Positions 44,027-54,037 of a DNA stretch of 64,000 bases are shown here, piece by piece. This stretch comes from Mesorhizobium loti. Lineage in GTDB: Bacteria; Pseudomonadota; Alphaproteobacteria; Rhizobiales; Rhizobiaceae. The first letter of the stretch is position 1; every line of letters begins with the position of its first letter. The translations under genes were made by a program, and so were the position numbers. The stretch covers positions 115,655-179,654 of the forward strand of contig NZ_LPWA01000175.1 in NCBI RefSeq assembly GCF_001510895.1, written 5' to 3'. The notes under the pieces are model-generated. The model was not told the DNA's origin and ran no database searches. It worked only from the letters and a program-made list of their open reading frames with translations.

Positions 44027-47000
44027 TCAACCAAAAGCGATCAGCAAATCCTTGGCATCGATCTGGTCGCCGGCCTTGACCAGCACTTCGGCGACCACGC
44101 CGTCGCGCTCGGCATGCAGCGCCGTCTCCATCTTCATCGCCTCGATCGAGAGCAGCACGTCGCCCGCCTTGACCGCCTGGCCGGCGGCGACGGCAAGGGC
44201 CGACACCACGCCCGGCATCGGCGCGCCGATATGCGCTTCGTTGCCCGGCTCCGCCTTGCGCCGCGCCTTGGCGGCCGAGGCGCCATGCGCGCGGTCCGGC
44301 ACCTTCACGCGGCGCGGCTGGCCGTTGAGCTCGAAGAAGACGGTGACCATGCCCTTTTCATCGACATCGCCAAACGCCTGGCAGCGCACGACGAGCGTCT
44401 TGCCCTTTTCGATGTCGACGAAGATCTCGTCTTCCGACTTCATGCCGTAGAAATAGGTCGGCGTCGGCAGCACGCTGACCGGACCGTAGGTTTCCTGCGC
44501 GGCGGCAAAGTCGGTGAAGACTTTCGGATACATCAGCCAGGAGGCGAATTCGAACTCTGTGAGCTTGCGCTCCAGCTTCTCCTCGATCTCCTTGCGGCTG
44601 GCCTTGAGATTCGCCGGCTTGAGCAGCGAGCCCGGCCTGACCGTGATCGGCTTTTCGCCCTTCAGCGCCTTTTTCTGCAGCGCTTGCGGCCAGCCGCCGG
44701 GCGACTGGCCGAGATCGCCGCGCAGCATCGAGACGACCGAATCCGGGAAGGCGATGTCCTTTGCCGGGTTCTCGACATCGGCGACGGTAAGGTCCTGGCT
44801 AATCATCATCAGCGCCATGTCGCCGACCACTTTCGACGACGGCGTCACCTTGACGATGTCGCCGAACATCAGGTTGACGTCGTGATAGGCCTGGGCCACT
44901 TCGTGCCAGCGGGTTTCCAGCCCCAGCGAGCGCGCTTGCTCCTTGAGATTGGTGAACTGGCCGCCCGGCATTTCGTGCAGATAGACTTCCGAGGCCGGTC
45001 CCTTGAGGTCGCTTTCGAAGGCGGCGTACTGGTTGCGCACCGCTTCCCAGTAGAAGGAGATGTGGCGGATCCACTGCGGATCGAGGCGGGGATCGCGTTC
45101 GGTGCCCTTCAGCGCCTCGACGATCGAGCCGAGGCAGGGCTGCGAGGTGTTGCCGGAGACGGAATCCATCGCCGCGTCGATGGCGTCGACGCCGGTCTCG
45201 ACCGCCGCCAGCACTGTCGCCGCCGACAGGCCGGACGTGTCGTGCGTGTGGAAATGGATCGGCAGGTCGGTCTCTTCGCGCAGCGCCTTGAACAGCACCC
45301 GCGCCGCACTCGGCTTCAAGAGCCCTGCCATGTCCTTGACCGCGATGATATGCGCGTCGGCCGCTTCCAGTTCCTTCGCCAGCCCGACATAATATTTGAG
45401 GTCGTATTTGGCGCGCGCCGGATCGAGGATATCGCCGGTGTAGCACATCGCCGCTTCGATCAGCTTGCCCTCGGCGCCCACCGCGTCCATGGCGACGCGC
45501 ATGTTCTCGACCCAGTTCAGGCAGTCGAAGACGCGGAACAGGTCGACGCCGCCGGCGGCCGCCTGTTTGACGAAATGCTGCACGACATTGTCGGGGTAGT
45601 TGGTGTAGCCGACGCCGTTGGCGCCGCGCAGCAGCATCTGCAGCAGAAGGTTAGGTGCTGCTTCGCGCACCCTACTCAGCCGTTCCCACGGATCCTCGGT
45701 CAGGAAGCGCATGGCGACGTCGAAGGTCGCGCCGCCCCAGCATTCCAGCGACAAGAGCTGCGGCAGCGCCCGCGCATAGGTGCCGGCGATGCCGGCGATG
45801 TCATAGGTGCGCATGCGGGTGGCGAGCAGCGACTGGTGCCCGTCGCGCATTGTCGTGTCGGTGACCAGCACCTGGGCCTGCTCGCGCATCCAGGCCGCGA
45901 ACTTCTCGGGACCCAGCGCATCGAGCCGCTGCTTGCTGCCGTCCGGCACCTTGCCGTTGAGATAGGGCACGACAGGTGCGGCGGCATCGGCCTTGGGCAC
46001 TGGCCGCCCGCGCGTCTCCGGATGGCCGTTGACGCTGACATCGGCGAGATAATTGAGCAGCTTGGTGGCGCGGTCCTGCCGCTTCACCTGCTGGAACAGT
46101 TCCGGCGTCGTGTCGATGAACTTGGTGGTGTAGGAATTGTCGGCGAAGCTCGGGTGGTTGATGATCGCTTCGAGGAAGGTGAGGTTCGTCGCCACGCCGC
46201 GGATACGGAATTCACGCAGCGCCCGGTTCATGCGGGCGATCGTCTCGGCCGGGGTCGGCGCCCAGGCCGTCACCTTTTCCAGCAACGGATCGTAGAAGCG
46301 GGTGATGACCGCGCCCGAATAGGCGGTGCCGCCGTCGAGGCGGATGCCGAAGCCGGTGGCGCCGCGATAGGCGGTGATGCGGCCGTAATCCGGGATGAAA
46401 TTGTGCTCCGGATCCTCGGTGGTGATGCGGCACTGCAGCGCGTGGCCGTTGAGCTTGATGTCCGTCTGCGCCGGCACGCCCGATTCCGGCGTGCCGATGG
46501 CGAAACCGTCGAGGATGTGGATTTGCGCCTTCACGATGTCGATGCCGGTCACCATCTCGGTGACGGTATGCTCGACCTGGATGCGCGGGTTGACCTCGAT
46601 GAAGTAGAATTTGCCGGTGTCGGCGTCCTGCAGGAATTCCACCGTACCGGCGCCGATATAGCTGGTCTCGCGCGCGATCTTCAGCGCATAGCCGCAGAGC
46701 TCCTGGCGCAATTCCTCGCTGAGATAGGGTGCCGGCGCGCGCTCGACGACCTTCTGGTTGCGCCGCTGGATCGAGCAGTCGCGCTCGAACAGATGCACGG
46801 CGTTGCCGTGGGCGTCGCCAAGCACCTGCACCTCGACATGGCGGGCGCGCTCGATCAGCTTTTCGAGATAGACCTCGTCCTTGCCGAAGGCGCCTTGGCC
46901 TCGCGCTTGCCTTCCATCACCTCGCGGGCGAGGTCGGCCTCCGAACGGATGGCGCGCATGCCGCGGCCGCCGCCGCCCCACGAGCCTTCAGCATCACCGG

Positions 47001-47483
47001 ATAGCCTATTTTCGCGGCGAGCTTCTTCACCGCGTCCATGTCGTCGGGCAGCGGATCGGTGGCCGGCACCACGGGCACGTCGACCTCGATCGCCAGATTG
47101 CGTGCGGCGACCTTGTTGCCGAGCCTGCGCATCGTCTCCGGCTTCGGTCCGATGAAGGTGATGCCGGCAGCAGCACAAGCCTCGGCGAATTCCGGGCTTT
47201 CCGACAACAGGCCGTAGCCGGGATGGATCGCATCGGCGCCCGACAATCTGGCAACGCGGATCACCTCGTCGATCGAGAGATAGCTTTCGATCGGTCCCAT
47301 GTCCTTGTTGAGGTGCGGCCCGCGCCCGACCTGGTAGCTCTCGTCGGCCTTGAAACGGTGCAGCGAATATTTGTCCTCTTCCGCCCAGATCGCCACGGTT
47401 TTGAGGCCCAGTTCATTGGCCGCGCGAAAGACGCGGATGGCGATTTCGGACCGGTTGGCGACGAGGATCTTCGTGATTGCCAA
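44027..47483 (-). CDS. pyc: Pyruvate carboxylase (two frameshifts in this sequence)
   Basis: TTG start at 47483 (LAITKILVANRSEIAIRVFR). Biotin carboxylase domain to about residue 460, carboxyltransferase (VTDTTMRDGHQSLLATRMRT, with metal-site residues HFHTHDTSG), and biotinyl domain with EAMKMET near the end (Lys about 1118). The frame breaks twice in about 90 nt: near 46980 (LKA then SWGGGGRGMRAIRSEADLAR) and near 46893 (EAK then AAFGKDEVYLEKLIERARH); each needs one added base. Corrected length is 1152 residues, as in other rhizobia. It makes oxaloacetate from pyruvate and bicarbonate. As a core anaplerotic gene it is unlikely to be decayed. Confidence 0.93.
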
Positions 47484-47682
47484 GGACTGGGCTCCAGCAG
47501 CGGAAGGTGAGATGAACGGGCAATGATTAACGTGAAAATGCTGCAGCGCAAACAAAATCGCGCGACACCTAAAACGATTTAAATCACCTGTTTGCGCCAA
47601 GACCCGCCGCTGTCGTTCCGCAAACGGCTCGGAGAGTGTTCGTCGGGCGCGCCCAATTGTGGAAAGGGGGATCGAGCGGCGC

Positions 47683-47787
47683 TAGAGCAATTCCAGGAAA
47701 AGTGTGAACGGTTTTCCGTCCGGAATTGCGTCAAAACAAAGAGATAGAGCGCTTCGCCGTTTCCGTGAAACGGTGAAGCGCTCTAGC
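47683..47787. repeat. RIME-like palindromic repeat, family E
   Basis: The block GAGCAATTCCAGGAAAAGTG with ACGGTTTTCCGTCCGGAATTG forms one hairpin, and AGAGCGCTTCGCCGTTTC with GAAACGGTGAAGCGCTCT forms another (about 47743-47785). It lies between pyc and livJ with no coding content. This pattern is like the rhizobial RIME elements at 22732 and 58119, although the sequence differs. Confidence 0.65.
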
Positions 47788-47801
47788 AGGCACCAATGAA
47801 A

Positions 47802-47826
47802 ATGCCCGGCGCTCAGCGCCGGGCAT
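47802..47826 (-). terminator. Hairpin terminator of livJ
   Basis: ATGCCCGGCGCT-CA-AGCGCCGGGCAT-type perfect stem of about 11 bp. On the minus strand it is followed by TTTT. It lies 29 bp after the livJ stop. Confidence 0.8.
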
Positions 47827-47854
47827 CTCTGAAAGTCGGCTTCTGTTTGCCGGC

Positions 47855-48976
47855 TTATTTCTCGAAGTAGCTGTACTTGCCGTCCTCGCCCTTCTTCCAC
47901 TCGTAGATGACATAGTCCGGACGGGTGATGTCGCCCTTGGCGTCGTAGCCGATCTCGCCGATAGCCGTCTTCCACGGGCCGCCGGACTTGATCGTGTCAG
48001 CCACCTTCTGCGCATCGTCGGCTGAGCCGACCTTGGCGATGGCCTGAGAGATGATCTGGATGGCGGCATAGGAGTAGAGCGTGTAGGCTTCCGGCTCGAA
48101 GCCGGCAGCGCGGAACTTCTCCACCACTTCCTTGGCGGCCGGATTCTTGCGCGGATCCGGAGCGAAGGTGTTGAGCGTGCCGGCGACGGCGTCGCCGGCG
48201 ATCGAGGCCAGCTCGTTGGAAACGATGCCGTCGCCCGAGAACAACGGCGCCTTCAGGCCCTGGTCGGCCGACTGACGGATGATCAGGCCGGCTTCGGTGT
48301 GCAGACCACCCCAGTAGATCAGGGTGACGTTATTTTCCTTCATCTTGGCGATGAGGGCCGAGAAGTCCTTGTCGCCGACGTTCACGCCTTCATACATCAC
48401 TTCCTTGATGCCGCCGGCGTTCAGGTTCTTCTTGGTCTCGTCGGCGAGGCCCTGGCCGTAAGGCGTCTTGTCGTGGATGATGGCGATCTTGGCGTCCTTG
48501 AAGTTCTTGGCGATGTAATCGCCGGCCACCTTGCCCTGCTGGTCGTCGCGACCGCAGGTACGGAAGGTGTTCCACAGGCCGCGCTCGGTGAGCTTCGGAT
48601 TGGTCGCAGCCGGCGTCATGACGAGGATGCCGTTTTCCGCATAAACTTCCGACGCGGGAATGGTCACGCCCGAGTTGAAGTGGCCGTCGACGAACTTGAC
48701 GCCGTCGGCGACGAACTTGTTGGCAACCGAAATGCCCTGCTTGGGATCGGAGACGTCGTCGCCGATCTCGAGCTTGAGCTGCTGGCCATTGATACCGCCC
48801 GCCGCGTTGATGTCGGCGACTGCCTGCTCGGCGCCCTTCTGCAGCTGCGCGCCGAAAGCGGCGTTCGGGCCAGTGATCGGGCCGGCGACGCCGATCAGGA
48901 TGTCAGCAGCCCACGCGCTGCCGCTGAACGCGATAAACGCGGTCAGCGCCACGGCGGACAAGAGTGATTTTTTCAT
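47855..48976 (-). CDS. livJ: Branched-chain amino acid ABC transporter, substrate-binding protein
   Basis: 373 residues. A signal peptide (MKKSLLSAVALTAFIAFSGS, cleaved near WAAD) precedes a type I periplasmic-binding fold (VAGPITGPNAAFGAQLQKGA, then AYTLYSYAAIQIISQAIAKV). It delivers leucine, isoleucine, valine or related amino acids to the LivHMGF complex encoded upstream (higher coordinates) on the same strand. A small DUF6867-type gene separates it from livF. Confidence 0.94.
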   Translation of the reverse strand: MKKSLLSAVALTAFIAFSGSAWAADILIGVAGPITGPNAAFGAQLQKGAEQAVADINAAGGINGQQLKLEIGDDVSDPKQGISVANKFVADGVKFVDGHFNSGVTIPASEVYAENGILVMTPAATNPKLTERGLWNTFRTCGRDDQQGKVAGDYIAKNFKDAKIAIIHDKTPYGQGLADETKKNLNAGGIKEVMYEGVNVGDKDFSALIAKMKENNVTLIYWGGLHTEAGLIIRQSADQGLKAPLFSGDGIVSNELASIAGDAVAGTLNTFAPDPRKNPAAKEVVEKFRAAGFEPEAYTLYSYAAIQIISQAIAKVGSADDAQKVADTIKSGGPWKTAIGEIGYDAKGDITRPDYVIYEWKKGEDGKYSYFEK

Positions 48977-49114
48977 TGAAACGCTCCCATTTACGGAGTG
49001 GGCGTGGATGATACTTTCATGCGATGCCCACCCTTATCGCAGAAAGCATAGAATGCCGATTTTCAGGCACTTGTCCACGCCGATTCAGCCCCGAAACGGC
49101 GTTAATCATGAACC

Positions 49115-49462
49115 TCAACCCTTCGGTTTCCAGCTCAATAAGGAAGCTCTTTCGTAGAGCCAGTTATACTGCGTGACCATCTGGTTGGTCCGCGTGTATT
49201 GATAGCCGAGGAAGCCCAATATCATCAGCACGATGGTGTCGATGATATAGTAATGCAGCGAGAACATCGTGCCGTCGAACAGCGCGTGATGGATGAACCT
49301 TATGCCGATGCCGAGACCGAGCATGTAGAGGAACAGCCGGAAGTGGCTGCTCCAGGTCTGCGCCGCCGCCTTGCCGGTCATCCATGCCGCCCAGCCGCCA
49401 AGCAGGCAGGTGACGAACAGGAACTGCCAGATCGAGGCTTCTTCGTAGAGTACGCCCTGCAT
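49115..49462 (-). CDS. DUF6867-like small membrane protein
   Basis: 115 residues from ATG 49462 (MQGVLYEEASIWQFLFVTCL). Three membrane helices: about 12-30, 42-60 and 68-88 (HYYIIDTIVLMILGFLGYQY). It resembles a small rhizobial family usually found with liv genes; I recall it as DUF6867 but cannot verify. It lies 14 bp downstream of livF and 138 bp upstream of livJ, so it may be co-transcribed with livHMGF. Role unknown. Confidence 0.7.
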   Translation of the reverse strand: MQGVLYEEASIWQFLFVTCLLGGWAAWMTGKAAAQTWSSHFRLFLYMLGLGIGIRFIHHALFDGTMFSLHYYIIDTIVLMILGFLGYQYTRTNQMVTQYNWLYERASLLSWKPKG

Positions 49463-49476
49463 GTTGAAGCCCCTTC

Positions 49477-50205
49477 TTAGTGATGCCCGCCTTCGAGATA
49501 GGCGGCGCGCACTTCCGGATTCGCGAGCAGCTCCTTGCCGGTGCCGCTCATCGTCACATTGCCGTTGACCATGACGTAGCCGCGATTGGCGAGCTTTAGC
49601 GCGCCAAAGGCATTCTGCTCGACCAGGAACACGGTCAGCCCTTGCGTCTTGTTCAGCGCGCGGATGGCGTCGAAGATTTGCTTGACGATCAGCGGCGCCA
49701 GACCGAGCGATGGCTCGTCGAGCAGCAGCAGCTTCGGCCGCGCCATCAGCGCGCGCCCGATCGACAGCATCTGCTGCTCGCCGCCCGACAGCGTGCCGCC
49801 GCGCTGGTTGATGCGCTCCTTCAGCCGCGGGAACAGCGCGAATACCTTCTCGGCGTCCTCGTCATAATGCTTGAGGTTGTCGAGGCTGGCGCCCATCTGC
49901 AGGTTTTCCATCACCGTCATGCGCGGGAAGATGCGGCGTCCTTCCGGCGACTGGGCGATGCGCATGCGCGCGATCTCATGCGTCGGCAGCTGGGTGATGT
50001 CGGTGCCGGCGAAGGTGATTGTGCCGGCCCGCGCCCGCGGCGCGCCGAAGATGGTCATCATCAGCGTCGACTTGCCGGCGCCGTTGGCGCCGATCAGCGC
50101 CACGATCTCACCCTGGTTGACGCTGACGTCGACGCCGTTCAGCGCCCGGATGTTGCCGTAGTAGGTCTGCACGCCCTTGATATCGAGCAGCGTTGTGCCG
50201 GCCAT
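49477..50205 (-). CDS. livF: Branched-chain amino acid ABC transporter ATPase LivF
   Basis: 242 residues. Walker A IGANGAGKSTLMM, signature GGTLSGGEQQMLSIGRALMA, Walker B LLLLDEPSLGLAP and the LivF-typical C-terminus ALKLANRGYVMVNGNVTMSG. Its ATG overlaps the livG stop by one base (TAATG), so translation is coupled. It is one half of the ATPase pair that drives the LivHM permease. Confidence 0.95.
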   Translation of the reverse strand: MAGTTLLDIKGVQTYYGNIRALNGVDVSVNQGEIVALIGANGAGKSTLMMTIFGAPRARAGTITFAGTDITQLPTHEIARMRIAQSPEGRRIFPRMTVMENLQMGASLDNLKHYDEDAEKVFALFPRLKERINQRGGTLSGGEQQMLSIGRALMARPKLLLLDEPSLGLAPLIVKQIFDAIRALNKTQGLTVFLVEQNAFGALKLANRGYVMVNGNVTMSGTGKELLANPEVRAAYLEGGHH

Positions 50206-51401
50206 TACTTGCGCCCTCCACGCTTGCCCGAGGCGGGCTTTGCCGCCGCTCCCTGGCCCTTCGAAACGCTGTCGGCTTTCGCGGCCGGAGCCTTGGCGGC
50301 CGTTTTCTTCGGCGCCGTCTTCGCGGTGCCGGACTTCGCGGCCGGCTTGGCTGCCGCAGTAGGCTTGCTGGCGATCGAGGCGGCGCGCGCATCGACCTGC
50401 GCCGCCTTCGAGGCGCCCTTCGACACCGTGACCCGCTCGCCTTCGTCCGCGTGTTCGACACTATCGGAAACCGGGCCGGCCATCATCGAAGCGGAATTGC
50501 CCGGGCCATGCGCGGAATCGGGGCCGGTATCGAGCTGTTCGATGACGTCCTCGTCGCCGACTTCGGTGAGCACTTCTTCGACCTGTTCGTCGTCGACGCC
50601 GAGATAGGCGGCGATGACGCGCGGGTCGGTACGGACCGACTGCGGATTGCCGTCGGAGATCTTGCGGCCATATTCGAGCACGACGACATGGTCGGAGATC
50701 TGCATGACCACCGACATATCGTGCTCGATGAGCAGGATCGACGTGCCGGTGTTGTCCTTGATGTCCATCAGGATTTCGTTGAGCGCGGCCGATTCCTTTG
50801 GATTGAGGCCGGCGGCCGGCTCGTCGAGGCACAGCAGCTCCGGTCCGGTGCACATGGCGCGCGCGATCTCCAGCCGCCGCTGCGCGCCGTAAGGCAGGTC
50901 GCCGGCCGGATCGTCGGCGCGGTCGACGAGATCGGCCTTCTCCAGCCAGTGCCTGGCGAGTTCGATCGATTCCGCCGAGGCCTGGCGATAGCTCGGGAAG
51001 CCGAACAGGCCGAGGAAGGTATAACCCGAGGCCTTCATCAGCTTGTTGTGCTGCGCGACCAAGAGGTTCTCGAGCAGCGTCATACCCGAGAACAGGCGGA
51101 TGTTCTGGAAGGTGCGCGCCACATTGGCGCGCGCCGGGATCTCGTGGTTCGGCAGGCGCTCGAGCAGATAGGTCGAGCCGTCACGTTTGTTGAGCGTGAT
51201 CATGCCCTCGGTCGGCTTGTAGAAGCCGGTGATGCAGTTGAATACCGTCGTCTTGCCGGCGCCGTTCGGCCCGATCAGCGCAGTGATCTCGCCGCGCCTG
51301 GCCTGGAAGGACAGGTCGCCGATGGCGACCAGGCCGCCGAACTTCATCGACAGGTGCTCGACCTGCAGGATGAAGTCGCTCTGGGAAGCTTGCACATCCA
51401 T
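50205..51401 (-). CDS. livG: Branched-chain amino acid ABC transporter ATPase LivG with a long basic Ala/Lys tail
   Basis: 398 residues from ATG 51401 (MDVQASQSDFILQVEHLSMK). A normal LivG core (Walker A IGPNGAGKTTVFN, signature DLPYGAQRRLEIARAMCTGP, Walker B LLCLDEPAAGLNP) ends at about residue 262 with VIAAYLGVDDEQVEEV. About 135 extra residues follow: an acidic stretch (EVGDEDVIEQLDTG), then a histone-H1-like tail rich in Ala, Lys and Pro (SKPTAAAKPAAKSGTAKTAP, KKTAAKAPAAK, KPASGKRGGRK). Tail function is unknown. The frame is consistent, since it ends exactly at the livF start. livM overlaps its start by one base (TGATG). Confidence 0.93.
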   Translation of the reverse strand: MDVQASQSDFILQVEHLSMKFGGLVAIGDLSFQARRGEITALIGPNGAGKTTVFNCITGFYKPTEGMITLNKRDGSTYLLERLPNHEIPARANVARTFQNIRLFSGMTLLENLLVAQHNKLMKASGYTFLGLFGFPSYRQASAESIELARHWLEKADLVDRADDPAGDLPYGAQRRLEIARAMCTGPELLCLDEPAAGLNPKESAALNEILMDIKDNTGTSILLIEHDMSVVMQISDHVVVLEYGRKISDGNPQSVRTDPRVIAAYLGVDDEQVEEVLTEVGDEDVIEQLDTGPDSAHGPGNSASMMAGPVSDSVEHADEGERVTVSKGASKAAQVDARAASIASKPTAAAKPAAKSGTAKTAPKKTAAKAPAAKADSVSKGQGAAAKPASGKRGGRK

Positions 51402-52792
51402 CAGCCGTGGCCCTCCTTGGTGAAGGAGCCTGAGACCGATTTTCGTTCCTTCAGGAAGGCCGTCGGCTCGCGGCTGCCGACGAAGCCGCGCGGCTTCCAC
51501 AGCATGACGATGACCATGGCCATGCCGAACAGAAGCATGCGGTAGAGTTCCGGAGTGAAGTCGGGGCCAAACACGGCCTTGAGGAAATCGAGCTCGCGCA
51601 GGATCTCGGTGCCGCCGATCATCACCAGCGCCGCCACCGCGATGCCGCCGAGCGAGCCCATGCCGCCGAGCACCACGATGGCGAGGATGATCGCCGACTC
51701 CAGGAAGACGAAGGATTCGGGGCTGACGAAGCCTTGCCGGGCGGCAAAGAACGAGCCGGCGAAGCCGCCGAACATCGCGCCGGTGGCGAACGCCGTCAGC
51801 TTGGTCGTGGTGGTGTTGATACCGAGCGAACGGCAGGCGATCTCATCCTCGCGCAACGCTTCCCAGGCCCGGCCTACCGGCAGGCGGCGAAGCCTGATGG
51901 TGACGAAGGCGGTGATGAAGCAGAGGGCCAGGATCAGATAATACAGGAAGATCTTGTAGTAGGCGCCCGACTGGGCGATGTGCAGCACCTTGGCGATATA
52001 GTTCGGGTCCGAGACGTTGAACGACATCAGGCCGAAGAATGAGACCTTCGGAATGCCGGAAACACCGGCCGATCCGTTGGTCACCTCGCGCCAGTTGATG
52101 ATCACGAGACGGATGATCTCGCCGAACGCGAGGGTGACGATCGCCAGATAGTCGCCGCGCAGCCTCAACACCGGGAAGCCGAGCATGACGCCCCAGAAGG
52201 CGGCCATGCAGCCTGCGGCCGGCAGCAGGATCCAGAACGACAGGCCGAAATGCGTGCCGAGCAGCGCGTAGGCATAGGCGCCGACGGCGTAGAAGGCGAC
52301 GTAACCGAGATCGAGCAGGCCGGCCAGCCCGACGACGATGTTGAGGCCCCAGGCCAGCATCACATAGATCAGAATCTGGATGCCGAAATTGTCGACCCAT
52401 TTCAGCGAGCCCTGAAAGCCGAACGCCATGACGATCGCGACCGGGTATAGGAGCAGCACCGCGGCGCCGATCTTGTTGAAATTTCGCCGCACGAAGCCCG
52501 GCTCCGCCGCGACCGCGGGCGCCTTGGCCTTTTCAGCCTTGGACCGTTCCATCGCCGGCTGCGCGTAGCCGACATAGACGAAGCGGCCGACGGCGGTGGC
52601 GATGACCACCAGGGCGAGCAGGCCCCAGCGCTGCACCACTATCAGCTCGTTGTTGATGTTCTGGTCGGTCCTCAGCCCGATGAACAGCACGAACAGCCCG
52701 AGCGCGACGGCGCCGGCATAGAGCGCTTCACGGAAAGCGCGTTGGATTGGAGTAGCGACGACGTCGCGCTCCGGAGACACGGTAACGGCCAT
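51401..52792 (-). CDS. livM: Branched-chain amino acid ABC transporter permease LivM
   Basis: 463 residues, longer than the usual 310-420 because of an N-terminal extension with two or three extra membrane helices (AGAVALGLFVLFIGL and WGLLALVVIATAVGRFVYVG). The core carries NIVVGLAGLLDLGYVAFYAV, the LivM signature AWEALREDEIACRSLGINTT, and RQGFVSPESFVFLESAIILA. It pairs with LivH to form the channel. It lies 5 bp downstream of livH. Confidence 0.94.
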   Translation of the reverse strand: MAVTVSPERDVVATPIQRAFREALYAGAVALGLFVLFIGLRTDQNINNELIVVQRWGLLALVVIATAVGRFVYVGYAQPAMERSKAEKAKAPAVAAEPGFVRRNFNKIGAAVLLLYPVAIVMAFGFQGSLKWVDNFGIQILIYVMLAWGLNIVVGLAGLLDLGYVAFYAVGAYAYALLGTHFGLSFWILLPAAGCMAAFWGVMLGFPVLRLRGDYLAIVTLAFGEIIRLVIINWREVTNGSAGVSGIPKVSFFGLMSFNVSDPNYIAKVLHIAQSGAYYKIFLYYLILALCFITAFVTIRLRRLPVGRAWEALREDEIACRSLGINTTTTKLTAFATGAMFGGFAGSFFAARQGFVSPESFVFLESAIILAIVVLGGMGSLGGIAVAALVMIGGTEILRELDFLKAVFGPDFTPELYRMLLFGMAMVIVMLWKPRGFVGSREPTAFLKERKSVSGSFTKEGHG

Positions 52793-52797
52793 GAGGA

Positions 52798-53700
52798 TCA
52801 GACCTTTTCGACTTCAGGCCGGCCCAGGATGCCGGAGGGCAGGAAGATGAGCACGATCGCCAGGATCGAGAACGCGGCGACGTCCTTGTAGTCGATCGAG
52901 AAATAGGCCGACCACATGCTCTCGATGAAGCCGATCAGCAGCCCGCCGAGCACCGCGCCCGGCAGCGAGCCGATACCGCCGAGCACCGCTGCCGTGAAGG
53001 CCTTCACGCCCGGCACGAAGCCGTCGGAGAACACCACCACGCCGTAATACATCAGGAACAGCGTGCCGGCGACGGCGGCAAGCGCTGCACCCATGATGAA
53101 GGTAATCGATATAGTGCGGTCGACGTCGACGCCAAGCAGCGCCGCCATCTTGCGGTCCTGCTCGCAGGCGCGCTGCGCCCGTCCCAGTGCCGTCCTGTTG
53201 ACGAGATACCAGAAGACCGCCAGCAGCGCGATGGTGACCAGCACGATGATGATCTGCTTCAGCGAGACGCTGATGCCGTCGACGGTGTAGACTTGGCTGA
53301 CCAGCGGCGGGATCGGCTTGTTGCGCGGACCTTGCGTGACCTGCACGAAGTTGGACAGCGCGATCGACATGCCGATGGCGGTGATCAGCGGCGCCAGCCG
53401 GAACGAGCCGCGCAGCGGCCGGTAGGCCACCTTCTCGATCGTCCAATTGTAGAGGCCGGTGAGCAGCATGCCCACGATCATCATGATCAGGAGCGCCACC
53501 ACCACCGGCACCGAATAGAACATTGCGCCGAGGATCAGGAAAACGATGAGGGCCGTGAAGGCGCCGACCATGAAGATGTCGCCATGGGCGAAATTGATCA
53601 TGCCGATGATGCCGTAGACCATCGTATAGCCGATCGCGATCAGCCCATAGATAGATCCCAGCGTCAGCCCGTTGATAAGCTGCTGGACGAAGTACTGCAT
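52798..53700 (-). CDS. livH: Branched-chain amino acid ABC transporter permease LivH
   Basis: 300 residues with about eight membrane helices. MQYFVQQLINGLTLGSIYGL starts it; YGIIGMINFAHGDIFMVGAF and RACEQDRKMAALLGVDVDRT are the LivH signatures. It is first of the livHMGF block, and its upstream 337 bp should hold the operon promoter. Confidence 0.95.
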   Translation of the reverse strand: MQYFVQQLINGLTLGSIYGLIAIGYTMVYGIIGMINFAHGDIFMVGAFTALIVFLILGAMFYSVPVVVALLIMMIVGMLLTGLYNWTIEKVAYRPLRGSFRLAPLITAIGMSIALSNFVQVTQGPRNKPIPPLVSQVYTVDGISVSLKQIIIVLVTIALLAVFWYLVNRTALGRAQRACEQDRKMAALLGVDVDRTISITFIMGAALAAVAGTLFLMYYGVVVFSDGFVPGVKAFTAAVLGGIGSLPGAVLGGLLIGFIESMWSAYFSIDYKDVAAFSILAIVLIFLPSGILGRPEVEKV

Positions 53701-54037
53701 ATTTATGCGGCTCCCCTGGAATGTCGCCTTCGAGGACGCATTCCTTTTCGTATTTCCCCTAGTCGTAAAGTTTCGAGCCCGGATTGCAACGTCATTTTTT
53801 CAATCGCCGGGCGTGGTTTGGAAGCACGCCGCCCGATTGCCCGTTTTCTCGCATCCAGCCCCTGGACTATCGCGGACCCTATCATTGGCACAACGCAATG
53901 TCTTTGACGATTCAGCCGTATCATGTCCGCTGTTTCGAAGAAATCGCCGTCAAGATAAGTTGATGAGAAGATTCCTTGCGTCGGCGAGGGTGGTCGATTC
54001 TGCGCGGAACGCCTTCCGCAGGGTGAGGCCGTGACGG
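53701..54037. other. Intergenic region upstream of livH, no gene seen
   Basis: 337 bp between livH and the hydroxyproline epimerase gene, which both read leftward. It should hold the livH promoter. It has AT-richer DNA near 53790-53820 (CATTTTTTCAATCG) but no hairpin, tRNA or coding frame that I can support. Confidence 0.4.

Noticed and set aside
43910..47155. Open frame of about 1081 codons on the plus strand opposite pyruvate carboxylase
   Set aside because: It is a shadow of high-GC codon use in pyc; composition is Arg/His/Gly-rich with no family motif, and it would run through the element at 43833-44013.
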